Positions 24,446 to 32,657 of a stretch of DNA of 64,000 bases are shown here, piece by piece. Origin of the DNA: Clostridiales bacterium (GTDB taxonomy: Bacteria > Bacillota > Clostridia > Christensenellales > Aristaeellaceae); the NCBI GenBank assembly GCA_015056315.1, contig SVGN01000001.1:124001-188000 (forward strand), written 5' to 3'. The notes under the pieces were generated by a model. That model searched no databases, was not told the DNA's origin, and worked only from the letters and a program-made list of their open reading frames with translations. Position 1 is the first letter of the stretch; every line of letters starts with the position of its first letter. A program made the translations under genes and the position numbers.

Positions 24446-26290
24446 ATGTCTGTTACCATCGCTCAGCTTCTGGAAAGGGTCGAAAAGCCCTCCCGCTATA
24501 CCGGCGGTGAAATGAATGCCTGCGTAAAGCCCATCTCCGAAGCAGAGGTGAGCTTTGCCTTCTGTTTCCCCGATACCTATGAGGTGGCTATGAGCAATCT
24601 GGCCATCAAGATCCTCTACGGCATCCTCAACGATCTGCCCTGGGCGGTTTGCGAACGCTGCTGCATGCCCTGGGTGGATATGCGCAAGGAGCTGCTGGAG
24701 AATAAGCTGCCGCTGTTTTCGCTGGAGAGCCAGACACCTTTGAAGGCTTTTGATATCGTCGGCTTTACCCTGCAATACGAAATGAGCTATACCAACATTC
24801 TGGATATGCTCCATCTTGGCGGCGTTCCCGTAAAAGCGGCGCAGCGCAGCGATAGCGACCCCATCGTGGTGGCGGGCGGCCCCTGCGCCTTTAACCCCGA
24901 ACCGCTTCATGCCTTTATCGATGCCTTTATGATCGGCGATGGGGAAGAGCTGATCGTGGAGTTGACCGATACCATCCGCAAGGCCCGCAAGGAGGGCATC
25001 TCCCGCAGGGAGACCCTGCGCCGTCTGGCAAAGCTGGAGGGCGTTTATGTGCCCGAGCTGTATGTAGATGCCTACAACGAGGATGGCACCCTCAAGAGCC
25101 TGACCCCTGTGGATGATACCGTGCCCAAGGTCATCAACAAGCGCATCCAGGTCAATATGGATGAGGCGTATTGTCCCACCTGCCCGCCGGTGCCCTATAC
25201 CCAGGTGGTATTCGACCGCATCATGCTGGAGATCATGCGCGGCTGCACCCGCGGCTGCCGCTTCTGCCAGGCGGGCATGCTGTACCGCCCGGTGCGCGAG
25301 CGCAGTGTAGACAAGCTGTGCCAGCTGGCCTGCGACAGCGTGCGCAACACCGGCTACGAGGAGATTTCCCTGTCCTCCCTTTCTTCCAGCGATTATTCCC
25401 ACATCACCGAGCTGGCCACCCGTCTTACCGAGGCGCTGAAGGATCAGCGTGTATCCCTGTCTCTGCCCAGCCTGCGTGTGGATAAGTTCGTGCAGGATAC
25501 CCTTACCCAGACACAGCAGGTAAAGAAGAGCAGCCTTACCTTTGCCCCCGAGGCCGGTACCCAGCGCCTGCGGGACGTGATCAACAAGGGCGTTACCGAA
25601 GAAAACCTGATGGAGACCCTTGGCAACGCCTTCTCCAACGGCTGGAGCGCCGTCAAGCTGTACTTCATGACCGGCCTGCCCACCGAGACCGATGAGGATC
25701 TTGCCGGGATCGCCGAGCTTGCCAAGAAATCCGCCGGGGCATACTATGCAGTGCCCAAGAGCCAGCGGGTCAAAGGCCTGCGCATCACCTGCAGCGCCAG
25801 CGTTTTTGTGCCCAAGCCCTTCACGCCCTTCCAGTGGTGCGCTCAGGATCGGCCCGAAGAGGTGCAGCGCAAGCAGCAGATGGTGCGTGAGCTGTTCCGT
25901 CCCCTCAAGTCTGCCCATTTTAACTACCACGATTCCGGCATCAGCCGCATCGAAGCCTGCTTTGCCGTAGGCGACCGCCGCATGGCCAATGTGCTCTACC
26001 GTGCCTGGGAGCTTGGCTGTATGCTGGATGGCTGGAACGAGTATTTCCTCTACGAGCAGTGGCTCAAGGCCTTTGAGGATTGCGGCCTCAGCGTGGATTT
26101 CTACGCTCACCGTGTGCGCTCCAAGGATGAGCTCCTGCCCTGGGATCACATCAATGCCTATATCGATAAGAGCTTCCTGTGGCGGGAGTACGAGAAGGCA
26201 ATGCGCGCCGAGACCACCCGCGATTGCCGCGAGGGCTGCAACGGCTGCGGTCTGCAAAAGGTGAAGGGAGTGTGCAGCGTATGCGGATGA
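24446..26290 (+). CDS. B12-binding radical SAM protein (TIGR03960-like)
   Basis: A radical SAM protein of 614 residues. Its N-terminal part resembles a B12-binding domain (CFPDTYEVAMSNLAIKILYGIL, about residues 41-62; DIVGFTLQYEMSYTNIL; IVVAGGPCAFNPEPL). The radical SAM core has the 4Fe-4S site CTRGCRFCQAG (CxxxCxxC; about residues 267-277). A C-terminal cysteine-rich segment (CREGCNGCGLQ...CSVCG) may hold another metal site. The substrate is unknown. The gene overlaps the following DUF2344 gene and lies upstream of RNase G, the arrangement I know for this family in Firmicutes, which suggests an RNA-modification role. AGGAGGA at 24434-24440 selects ATG 24446. Confidence 0.88.
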   Translation: MSVTIAQLLERVEKPSRYTGGEMNACVKPISEAEVSFAFCFPDTYEVAMSNLAIKILYGILNDLPWAVCERCCMPWVDMRKELLENKLPLFSLESQTPLKAFDIVGFTLQYEMSYTNILDMLHLGGVPVKAAQRSDSDPIVVAGGPCAFNPEPLHAFIDAFMIGDGEELIVELTDTIRKARKEGISRRETLRRLAKLEGVYVPELYVDAYNEDGTLKSLTPVDDTVPKVINKRIQVNMDEAYCPTCPPVPYTQVVFDRIMLEIMRGCTRGCRFCQAGMLYRPVRERSVDKLCQLACDSVRNTGYEEISLSSLSSSDYSHITELATRLTEALKDQRVSLSLPSLRVDKFVQDTLTQTQQVKKSSLTFAPEAGTQRLRDVINKGVTEENLMETLGNAFSNGWSAVKLYFMTGLPTETDEDLAGIAELAKKSAGAYYAVPKSQRVKGLRITCSASVFVPKPFTPFQWCAQDRPEEVQRKQQMVRELFRPLKSAHFNYHDSGISRIEACFAVGDRRMANVLYRAWELGCMLDGWNEYFLYEQWLKAFEDCGLSVDFYAHRVRSKDELLPWDHINAYIDKSFLWREYEKAMRAETTRDCREGCNGCGLQKVKGVCSVCG

Positions 26291-26973
26291 TGGCTGTTTT
26301 CGAAAAAGGCGAGACCCTGCGCTACATCGGTCATCTGGATCTGATGCGCACCGTGCAGCGGGCCCTTCGCAGGAGCGGTCTGCCGGTCAAGTATTCCAAC
26401 GGCTTCAACCCTCATATCCGTCTCAGCTTTGCCGCGCCTCTCAGCGTTGGCGTGGTGGGCAGGCGGGAGCTGATGGAGGTTCCCGTGGAGGACGGTCTTT
26501 CTGCCGAGCAGTTTCAGACGACCTTCAATGCAGTGAGCCCCGCCTGCCTGCAGGTGGTCTATGCCCGCTGTGTGAGCGATGAATTTCCCACACTGATGTC
26601 TCTGGTAGCAGGCTCCCGCTACACCATCCGTCTCTACCGGAGCGAGGAGGCCGACCGGGCCGCCGCTGCCTTTGAAGACTTTATGGCGCTGGAGAGCTAC
26701 GTTGCCAACCGCCGCACCAAGAGCGGCGAGAACCCCTGCGATATCCGCCCCTTTGTGAAGGAAGGCAGCATCCGGAAAACAGACGAAGGCTACGAGATCT
26801 CTCTGGAGACGGTCACCTTTGCCAGCGGTGCTCTGAAGCCCTCCCTGTGGCTGGAATGCCTGTGTGCCTTTGCGGGTTGCGAAAAGCCCCATCACATCAT
26901 TTACCGGGATGCGATCCTGGCCCTTGGCGCAGGGGAGCAGCTCATCCCCATGGAGGAATACCCTCATGCCTGA
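26281..26973 (+). CDS. DUF2344 / TIGR03936 radical-SAM-linked protein
   Basis: A 230-residue partner protein of the preceding radical SAM enzyme; in some bacteria the two are fused. Characteristic features are MAVFEKGETLRYIGHLDLMRTVQRALRRSGLPVKYSNGFNPH near the N-terminus and a C-terminal region containing RTKSGENPCDIRPFV. The start is ATG 26281 (10-nt overlap) or ATG 26287 (4-nt overlap). GAAGGGAG upstream is better spaced for 26281. It ends 8 nt inside the rng start. No catalytic motif is evident; a role as an RNA-binding or substrate-presenting subunit is inferred from the pairing. Confidence 0.86.
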   Translation: MRMMAVFEKGETLRYIGHLDLMRTVQRALRRSGLPVKYSNGFNPHIRLSFAAPLSVGVVGRRELMEVPVEDGLSAEQFQTTFNAVSPACLQVVYARCVSDEFPTLMSLVAGSRYTIRLYRSEEADRAAAAFEDFMALESYVANRRTKSGENPCDIRPFVKEGSIRKTDEGYEISLETVTFASGALKPSLWLECLCAFAGCEKPHHIIYRDAILALGAGEQLIPMEEYPHA

Positions 26974-28168
26974 CAGGATGCAGATCCTCGTCCGAAAAAC
27001 GGATGGCAGAACGGAGACGGCTCTGCTGCAAAACGGCAGCCTGTGGGCCTACGACCGCCGGGAGGATGAGGCCTCCGAGCTGGTGGGCGCACTGCTGCTG
27101 GGCCGTGTGGAGCGGGTCTTGCCGGATGTGAAAGCTGCGTTTGTAGACATCGGTCGCAAGCTGAACGGCTTTTTGCCCATCCGGGAGTCCGACAGCTTCC
27201 ATGCCCAGAATGGTAAAGCCCCGCTGATCACCGGCAACGATGTGATCGTTCAGGTAAAGAAGGACGAAAAAGGCGGCAAGGGTGCATTTCTCACCCGGGA
27301 TGTTGCCCTGCCCGGCCAGTATGTGCTTTTGATGCCCATGAGCCGCTTTGTGGGCGTGAGCAAACGCATCACAGACCCTGCCGAGCATACGGCAGCCAAG
27401 GCGCTTGGCAAAGCCGTAGCTGATGGCCGCTTCGGCGTCATCGTGCGCCATGCAGCCCTCTTTGCCCGCCGGGAGGATGTATTCAGCGAAGCGGAGGAGC
27501 TGTTTCTCCGCTGGCAGGAGGCCACCGCTCATGTAGCTGCGGTCAAAGCCCCTGCGGTGCTTCTGCAGGAAAGCCCCTTTCACCGCATTCTGGCCCGGGA
27601 CTATGCTGCCCGCTATGCGGTGGAGCTGCATCTTTGCAGGCAGGAGCATGCGAACGCCCCCGATGAAGGAGCCGAGACACATCAGCACACGACCGTTGAG
27701 ATGGATGCGCTTTGGCAGGGCAACCGTGTACAGCAACAGCTGAAGGATGCCCTCTCCCGCAGGGTGCCGCTGCCCGGCGGTGCCAGCCTGATCATCGACG
27801 AGCGGGAGGCTCTCCATACCATCGATGTGAATTCCGGCGGCAATGTATCTGCGCCGGAAGGCATGAGCCTGGCCCTGCAGCAGAACCTGCAGGCGATCCC
27901 CGAGATCGCAAGGCAGATCCGGCTGAGAAATCTGAGCGGCATCCTCCTGATCGACTTTATCGATATGGACGACCCCGCTGAAAAGGCGCAGGTGGCGAAT
28001 GCACTGGAGGAAGCCCTTTCCGGTGACAGGATCAAAACAGTGCTGCACGGCTTCACCTCTCTGGGGCTGATGGAGCTTACCCGCAAGCGCACCGGCGCAA
28101 CCCTCCGGGAAATGCTCACCCAGCCCTGCAGCCATTGCGGCGGTACCGGCTCGACCAATCTACTGTAA
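26966..28168 (+). CDS. rng: Ribonuclease G/E family protein
   Basis: Endoribonuclease of the RNase E/G family acting in mRNA decay and rRNA processing. The S1 domain runs over about residues 32-115 (GRVERVLPDVKAAFVDIGRKLNGFLP). The catalytic DNase I-like part has the HTIDVNSGG (about residues 273-281) and LLIDFIDMDD (about 327) motifs whose Asp residues bind magnesium. The C-terminal CSHCGGTG motif matches the zinc-link CxxCxGxG. The 400-residue length is that of RNase G rather than RNase E. ATG 26966 is supported by GGAGGA (26952-26957). It overlaps the preceding gene by 8 nt. miaB follows after 17 bases. Confidence 0.93.
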   Translation: MPDRMQILVRKTDGRTETALLQNGSLWAYDRREDEASELVGALLLGRVERVLPDVKAAFVDIGRKLNGFLPIRESDSFHAQNGKAPLITGNDVIVQVKKDEKGGKGAFLTRDVALPGQYVLLMPMSRFVGVSKRITDPAEHTAAKALGKAVADGRFGVIVRHAALFARREDVFSEAEELFLRWQEATAHVAAVKAPAVLLQESPFHRILARDYAARYAVELHLCRQEHANAPDEGAETHQHTTVEMDALWQGNRVQQQLKDALSRRVPLPGGASLIIDEREALHTIDVNSGGNVSAPEGMSLALQQNLQAIPEIARQIRLRNLSGILLIDFIDMDDPAEKAQVANALEEALSGDRIKTVLHGFTSLGLMELTRKRTGATLREMLTQPCSHCGGTGSTNLL

Positions 28169-28185
28169 GGAAAGGAAGCTTCCTT

Positions 28186-29586
28186 ATGAGACAGACCCCT
28201 GTATATGTTACCCCCGAAATGCATGCGGTGCAGCAGGCTGCCACGGAGGCGGTACTGGCCCACCCGGATCGGCCTGCCAGCTACCACATCGTTACCTACG
28301 GCTGCCAGATGAACGCACACGACAGCGAAAAACTGGCCGGTATGCTGGCCCGCATGGGCATGACCGAAGCAGGCGACCGCCGGGATGCGGATCTGGTGCT
28401 GTTCAATACCTGCTGTGTGCGCGATAATGCGGAGCGCCGTGCCCTTGGCAATGTTACCTGGCTCAAGGAGCTCAAAAAGGATAAGCCGAACCTGATCATC
28501 GGTGTGTGCGGCTGCATGGTGCAGCAGCCGGAAATGGCCGAGCGCATCCTCAAGCAGTACCGCTTTATCGATCTGGCTTTCGGTACCCATAACCTGCACC
28601 AGCTGCCCTCACTGCTGCTGGAGCTGCTGGAAAAGAAACAGCGCATCGTATCGGTGATCGATCAGGAGAACCTGATCGCCGAAGGCCTGCCCCTCAAGCG
28701 GCTTTGCAGCCACCATGCCTACATCACCATCATGTACGGCTGCGACAATTTCTGCTCCTACTGCATCGTGCCCTATGTGCGGGGTCGGGAGCGCTCCCGC
28801 CGCATGGACGACATCCTCCGGGAGGCCGAAGGGCTTCTCAACGGCGGCGTTAAGGAGATCATGCTGCTGGGCCAGAACGTGAACAGCTATGGCAACGGCA
28901 CCGACGAGAGCTTCCCCGAGCTGCTGCGCCGCCTGGATGTGATGGGCGTTCCCCGCATCCGCTTTATGACCTCTCACCCCAAGGATCTCAGCGATGACCT
29001 GATCGACGTGATGGCCAACAGTAAGCACATCTGCAACCACCTGCACCTGCCGGTGCAGAGCGGCAGCAACGAGATCCTCCGGCTGATGAACCGCCGCTAT
29101 ACCCGGGAAGACTACCTGCGCAAGGTGGAAAAGCTGCGCAATGCCGTGCCCGGCATCGGCCTCAGCACCGATCTGATCGTCTCCTTCCCCGGCGAGACCG
29201 AGGCCCAGTTCGAGGAGACCTGCTCCCTGGTGCGGGAGGTGGGGTACGATTCCGCTTTCACATTCATCTATTCGCCCCGCATCGGTACGAAAGCCGCTGC
29301 CATGGAGGGGCGCATCCCCGAGGAGGAGAGCTCCCGCCGCATCGGCCAGCTGATCGCCGAGGTGGAAGCCTCCACCGCCAATGCCCACCGGCAAATGCTG
29401 GGCCGCACCGAGCAGGTGCTGGTAGAGGGCCTTTCCAAGCGTGACCCCGGTATGGTCTCGGGTAAAGGCACCCGGAACATTACCGTCACATTCAAGGGAA
29501 CCGAAGCCGATATCGGCACCATCGTTCCCGTCCATATTACCTCTGCCGCAGTAAACACCCTGCGGGGAGAAAGAACAGAAAGGTGA
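28186..29586 (+). CDS. miaB: tRNA-2-methylthio-N6-dimethylallyladenosine synthase MiaB
   Basis: Radical SAM methylthiotransferase that adds a methylthio group to i6A37 in tRNA. The 466 residues include the UPF0004 domain with three cluster cysteines (YGCQMN; FNTCCVRDNA; CGCMVQQ), the radical SAM CDNFCSYCIVPYVRG motif (CxxxCxxC, about residues 185-199) and a C-terminal TRAM domain (about residues 400-466). ATG 28186 is supported by AAGGAAAGGAAGC. miaA, which makes its substrate i6A37, is encoded 5.3 kb downstream in the same direction, so the two steps of the pathway share this gene run. Confidence 0.95.
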   Translation: MRQTPVYVTPEMHAVQQAATEAVLAHPDRPASYHIVTYGCQMNAHDSEKLAGMLARMGMTEAGDRRDADLVLFNTCCVRDNAERRALGNVTWLKELKKDKPNLIIGVCGCMVQQPEMAERILKQYRFIDLAFGTHNLHQLPSLLLELLEKKQRIVSVIDQENLIAEGLPLKRLCSHHAYITIMYGCDNFCSYCIVPYVRGRERSRRMDDILREAEGLLNGGVKEIMLLGQNVNSYGNGTDESFPELLRRLDVMGVPRIRFMTSHPKDLSDDLIDVMANSKHICNHLHLPVQSGSNEILRLMNRRYTREDYLRKVEKLRNAVPGIGLSTDLIVSFPGETEAQFEETCSLVREVGYDSAFTFIYSPRIGTKAAAMEGRIPEEESSRRIGQLIAEVEASTANAHRQMLGRTEQVLVEGLSKRDPGMVSGKGTRNITVTFKGTEADIGTIVPVHITSAAVNTLRGERTER

Positions 29587-29594
29587 GTATCATT

Positions 29595-30005
29595 ATGGAA
29601 AAGGTATTGAATCAGGCCGAAATGCTGGCGGAAGCCATTCTGGAGAGCGAAGAGTACATCAACATGCGCCTCAGCGAGCAGGATGCCATGCGCAACGAAG
29701 AGGCCACCGGCCTTATTGCCGCTTACACCGAGAAGCGCACCGCCGTTGAGAACATCCTGGCCGATGCCAACATGAACCCCGGCGACCTGGCCAAGGCCGG
29801 CAGCGAGCTGGAAGAGGTGGAGCGCGCCATCGATGCCAACGAGGCCCTCAACCGTATGCGCGATACCCGCGAGGCCTTCAACGATATGATGCGCAAGGTA
29901 AACAGCATCATCAAGTTCGTCGTTACCGGCGAGCGGGATGATGAGGAGGAAGGCTGCTCCGGCTCCTGCTCCAGCTGCAGCGGCTGCGGCCATCATCATC
30001 ACTAA
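29595..30005 (+). CDS. YlbF/YmcA family protein with Cys-His tail
   Basis: A 136-residue helical protein of the YlbF/YmcA family, which in Bacillus assists RNase Y and controls competence, biofilm and sporulation. The helical core spans residues 1-115. The tail reads EEEGCSGSCSSCSGCGHHHH, with four cysteines and four histidines at the end; this is natural sequence. In Bacillus, complexes of YlbF, YmcA and YaaT carry Fe-S clusters, so the tail could bind a metal or cluster. The start is ATG 29595, preceded by AGGTGA; a GTG at 29583 overlaps the miaB stop. mutS follows after 42 bases. Confidence 0.85.
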   Translation: MEKVLNQAEMLAEAILESEEYINMRLSEQDAMRNEEATGLIAAYTEKRTAVENILADANMNPGDLAKAGSELEEVERAIDANEALNRMRDTREAFNDMMRKVNSIIKFVVTGERDDEEEGCSGSCSSCSGCGHHHH

Positions 30006-30047
30006 TACCTAAGAATTTGTGCACCCGCACGAAAGGGAGGTACCTTC

Positions 30048-32645
30048 ATGGCCGGATTGTCGCCCATGATGCAGCACTACGTAGAAACCAAACAGAAGTA
30101 TTCGGATTGCATCCTGTTTTACCGCCTCGGCGATTTCTACGAGATGTTTTTTGAGGATGCTCAACTGGTTTCCAAAGAGCTGGAGCTTACCCTTACCGGT
30201 AAGGAATGCGGTCTGGAGGAGCGCGCGCCCATGTGCGGCGTGCCCTTCCACTCTGCCACCACTTATATTTCCCGTTTGGTGGAGCGGGGCTACAAGGTTG
30301 CCATCTGCGAGCAGCTGAGCGACCCCGCCACCTCCAAGGGTCTGGTGGAGCGTGCAGTGATCCGCATCGTTACGCCCGGTACGGTGGTAGACCCTGCTCT
30401 GCTGGACGAAAAACGCCCCAGCTATGTGCTCTGCGTTGCCTTCTCCGGCAAGCAGGCCTCCCTTGCCTATGCGGATGTCAGCACCGGCGAATTGACCGTA
30501 CACCTGCTTCTGGATGCGGATGCCACCCTCCGGGACGAGCTTGTACGCATCCAGCCCAGCGAGGTGGTCACCAACGATGTGGAGCGCCTGAACCGCCACC
30601 TGACGGTGGATGTCTCCCGCAGCCAGATGGCGGAGAGCGCCTTCCAGAAGCGCTCGGCAGACAATGAGCTGTTTCGCCATTTCGGCGTACAGAATCTGGC
30701 CTCTCTTGGCATGGAGCAGAAGGACAAGCGTGCCATCGCAGCCGGTGCCCTGCTGCGCTACCTGAGCGAGACCCAGATGAACGCCCTCAGCCACATCACC
30801 CAGCTTACGGTGTATCAGGGCGAGGATACCATGTTCCTCGATCGTGCCACCCGCCGTAATCTGGAGCTTACCCAGTGCCTGCGCAGCAACGAACGCAGAG
30901 GCTCTCTGCTCTGGCTGCTGGATAAGACCGAGACCGCCATGGGTGCGCGCCTGCTGCGCAGCTGGGTGGAAAGTCCCCTCATCAACCGCTCCCGCATCGA
31001 GGCGCGGCTTGCCTGTGTGGAAGCCTTCAAGGACGATTTCATCCGCAGTGAGGAGCTGGGTGAAGCCCTCAAGGATGTTGCCGATATGGAGCGCCTTTTG
31101 GGCAAGATCAGCTACAACAGCCTCAATGCCCGGGATTGTCTTGCCCTTTTACGCTCCCTGCGCAGTGTTGCCCCAGTCAAGGCGCTTCTGAGCAGCTTCG
31201 GCATTCTGCATTTGGATGCCATCGCCCATACCATGACGCCGCTGGACTCTCTCTGCGAGCTGATCGAAAGCGCTATCGACCCGGAACCGTCGCTGCTCAT
31301 CAGCGATGGAGGCATCATCGCTCCCGGCTACAGCGCCGAGCTGGACGGCTACCGGGATGCGCAGATGAACGGCAAGCAGTGGCTGCTCAACATGGAGGCT
31401 GCCGAGAGGGAAGCTACCGGCATCAAGAACCTGAAGATCACCTCCAACCGGGTGTTCGGCTACTACATCGAGGTGAGCAAGAGCAATCTGGGGCTGGTGC
31501 CCCTGCGCTATACCCGCAAGCAGACCCTTGCCACCGGCGAGCGTTACACCACCCCGGAGCTGAAGGAGATCGAGCAGAAGATCAACCAGGCGCAGCAGAT
31601 GTCCCTTACGTTGGAGCAGCAGCTCTTTAACGAGGTGCGGGATGCCATCACCAGGGAGATCGGCGCCATCCAGCAGAATGCGCAGGCGCTGAAGACCGCC
31701 GATGTGCTGCTTTCTCTTGCCAGGGTGGCGCGGGAATACGGCTACGTAAAACCCGGGATCAACGAAGAAGGCATCCTTCACATCGTGGAGGGCCGCCATC
31801 CCATCGTGGAGCGCATGGTGACCGATACGCCGTTCGTGCCCAACGATACCACCCTCGATGGCGATGAGAACCGTATGCTCATCATCACCGGCCCCAATAT
31901 GGCGGGTAAGAGCACCTATATGCGCCAGACCGCACTCATTACCCTGATGGCGCACATGGGCAGCTTCGTGCCTGCCGAAAGCGCCAACATCAGCCTGTGC
32001 GACCGGGTCTTTACCCGCATCGGCGCATCGGATGACCTGTCCTCCGGCCAGAGCACCTTTATGGTGGAAATGAGCGAGACCGCAGGCATCCTTCGCAATG
32101 CCACCGATAAGTCGCTGGTCATTCTGGATGAGATCGGCCGCGGTACCAGCACCTTCGACGGCCTTGCCATTGCCTGGGCCGTGGTTGAATACCTGCTGGA
32201 TAAGAAAAAGACTGGTGCCAAGACCCTTTTCGCCACCCACTACCACGAGCTCAGCGAGCTGGAGGGCCGCTTTGAGGGCGTGAAGAACTACTGCATCTCC
32301 GTCATGGAGCATGGCGAAGAGGTCATCTTCCTGCGCAAGATCATGCCCGGCGGGGCCGATAAGAGCTACGGCGTATATGTGGCACGGCTGGCGGGCATTC
32401 CCCAGTCGGTGGTGGCCCGTGCACACGAGATCCAGGCCCGGCTGGAGGTAAGCGAGATCAATCAGGAGTCCATCTCCTCCAACATACTGGAGAAGAAGAA
32501 AAAGAAAGACCGACAGACCGATCTGTTCCATTTGGCACAGGATGAACTGGTGGAGGAGCTGCAAAACCTGGATGTGCTTTCCGTAACACCCATGGATGCG
32601 CTCAACATCCTCTACCGTCTCAGAGAAAAAGCACGAAGGATCTAA
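30048..32645 (+). CDS. mutS: DNA mismatch repair protein MutS
   Basis: Mismatch-recognition ATPase of 865 residues. The mismatch-binding Phe-x-Glu is in the N-terminal FYRLGDFYEMFF stretch (about residues 24-35). Connector, lever and clamp domains follow. The ATPase has Walker A GPNMAGKSTYMRQ (about residues 618-630), the Walker B LVILDEIGRGTSTFDG motif and the ATHYHEL switch. The C-terminal part, with QTDLF, contains the usual dimerisation and MutL-contact region. The start is supported by GAAAGGGAGG. mutL follows after 12 bases, the standard pairing in Bacillota. Confidence 0.98.
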   Translation: MAGLSPMMQHYVETKQKYSDCILFYRLGDFYEMFFEDAQLVSKELELTLTGKECGLEERAPMCGVPFHSATTYISRLVERGYKVAICEQLSDPATSKGLVERAVIRIVTPGTVVDPALLDEKRPSYVLCVAFSGKQASLAYADVSTGELTVHLLLDADATLRDELVRIQPSEVVTNDVERLNRHLTVDVSRSQMAESAFQKRSADNELFRHFGVQNLASLGMEQKDKRAIAAGALLRYLSETQMNALSHITQLTVYQGEDTMFLDRATRRNLELTQCLRSNERRGSLLWLLDKTETAMGARLLRSWVESPLINRSRIEARLACVEAFKDDFIRSEELGEALKDVADMERLLGKISYNSLNARDCLALLRSLRSVAPVKALLSSFGILHLDAIAHTMTPLDSLCELIESAIDPEPSLLISDGGIIAPGYSAELDGYRDAQMNGKQWLLNMEAAEREATGIKNLKITSNRVFGYYIEVSKSNLGLVPLRYTRKQTLATGERYTTPELKEIEQKINQAQQMSLTLEQQLFNEVRDAITREIGAIQQNAQALKTADVLLSLARVAREYGYVKPGINEEGILHIVEGRHPIVERMVTDTPFVPNDTTLDGDENRMLIITGPNMAGKSTYMRQTALITLMAHMGSFVPAESANISLCDRVFTRIGASDDLSSGQSTFMVEMSETAGILRNATDKSLVILDEIGRGTSTFDGLAIAWAVVEYLLDKKKTGAKTLFATHYHELSELEGRFEGVKNYCISVMEHGEEVIFLRKIMPGGADKSYGVYVARLAGIPQSVVARAHEIQARLEVSEINQESISSNILEKKKKKDRQTDLFHLAQDELVEELQNLDVLSVTPMDALNILYRLREKARRI

Positions 32646-32657
32646 GGGGGGAACAAC

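Noticed and set aside
23056-24459. 467-codon minus frame across the MsmX-type gene
   Set aside because: Antisense shadow of a strongly biased gene; an ABC ATPase is evident in the plus frame.
29983-30002. His-tag-like end of the YlbF protein as a cloning artefact
   Set aside because: Natural genome context continues on both sides, with a Cys-rich stretch; it is a native metal-binding-like tail.
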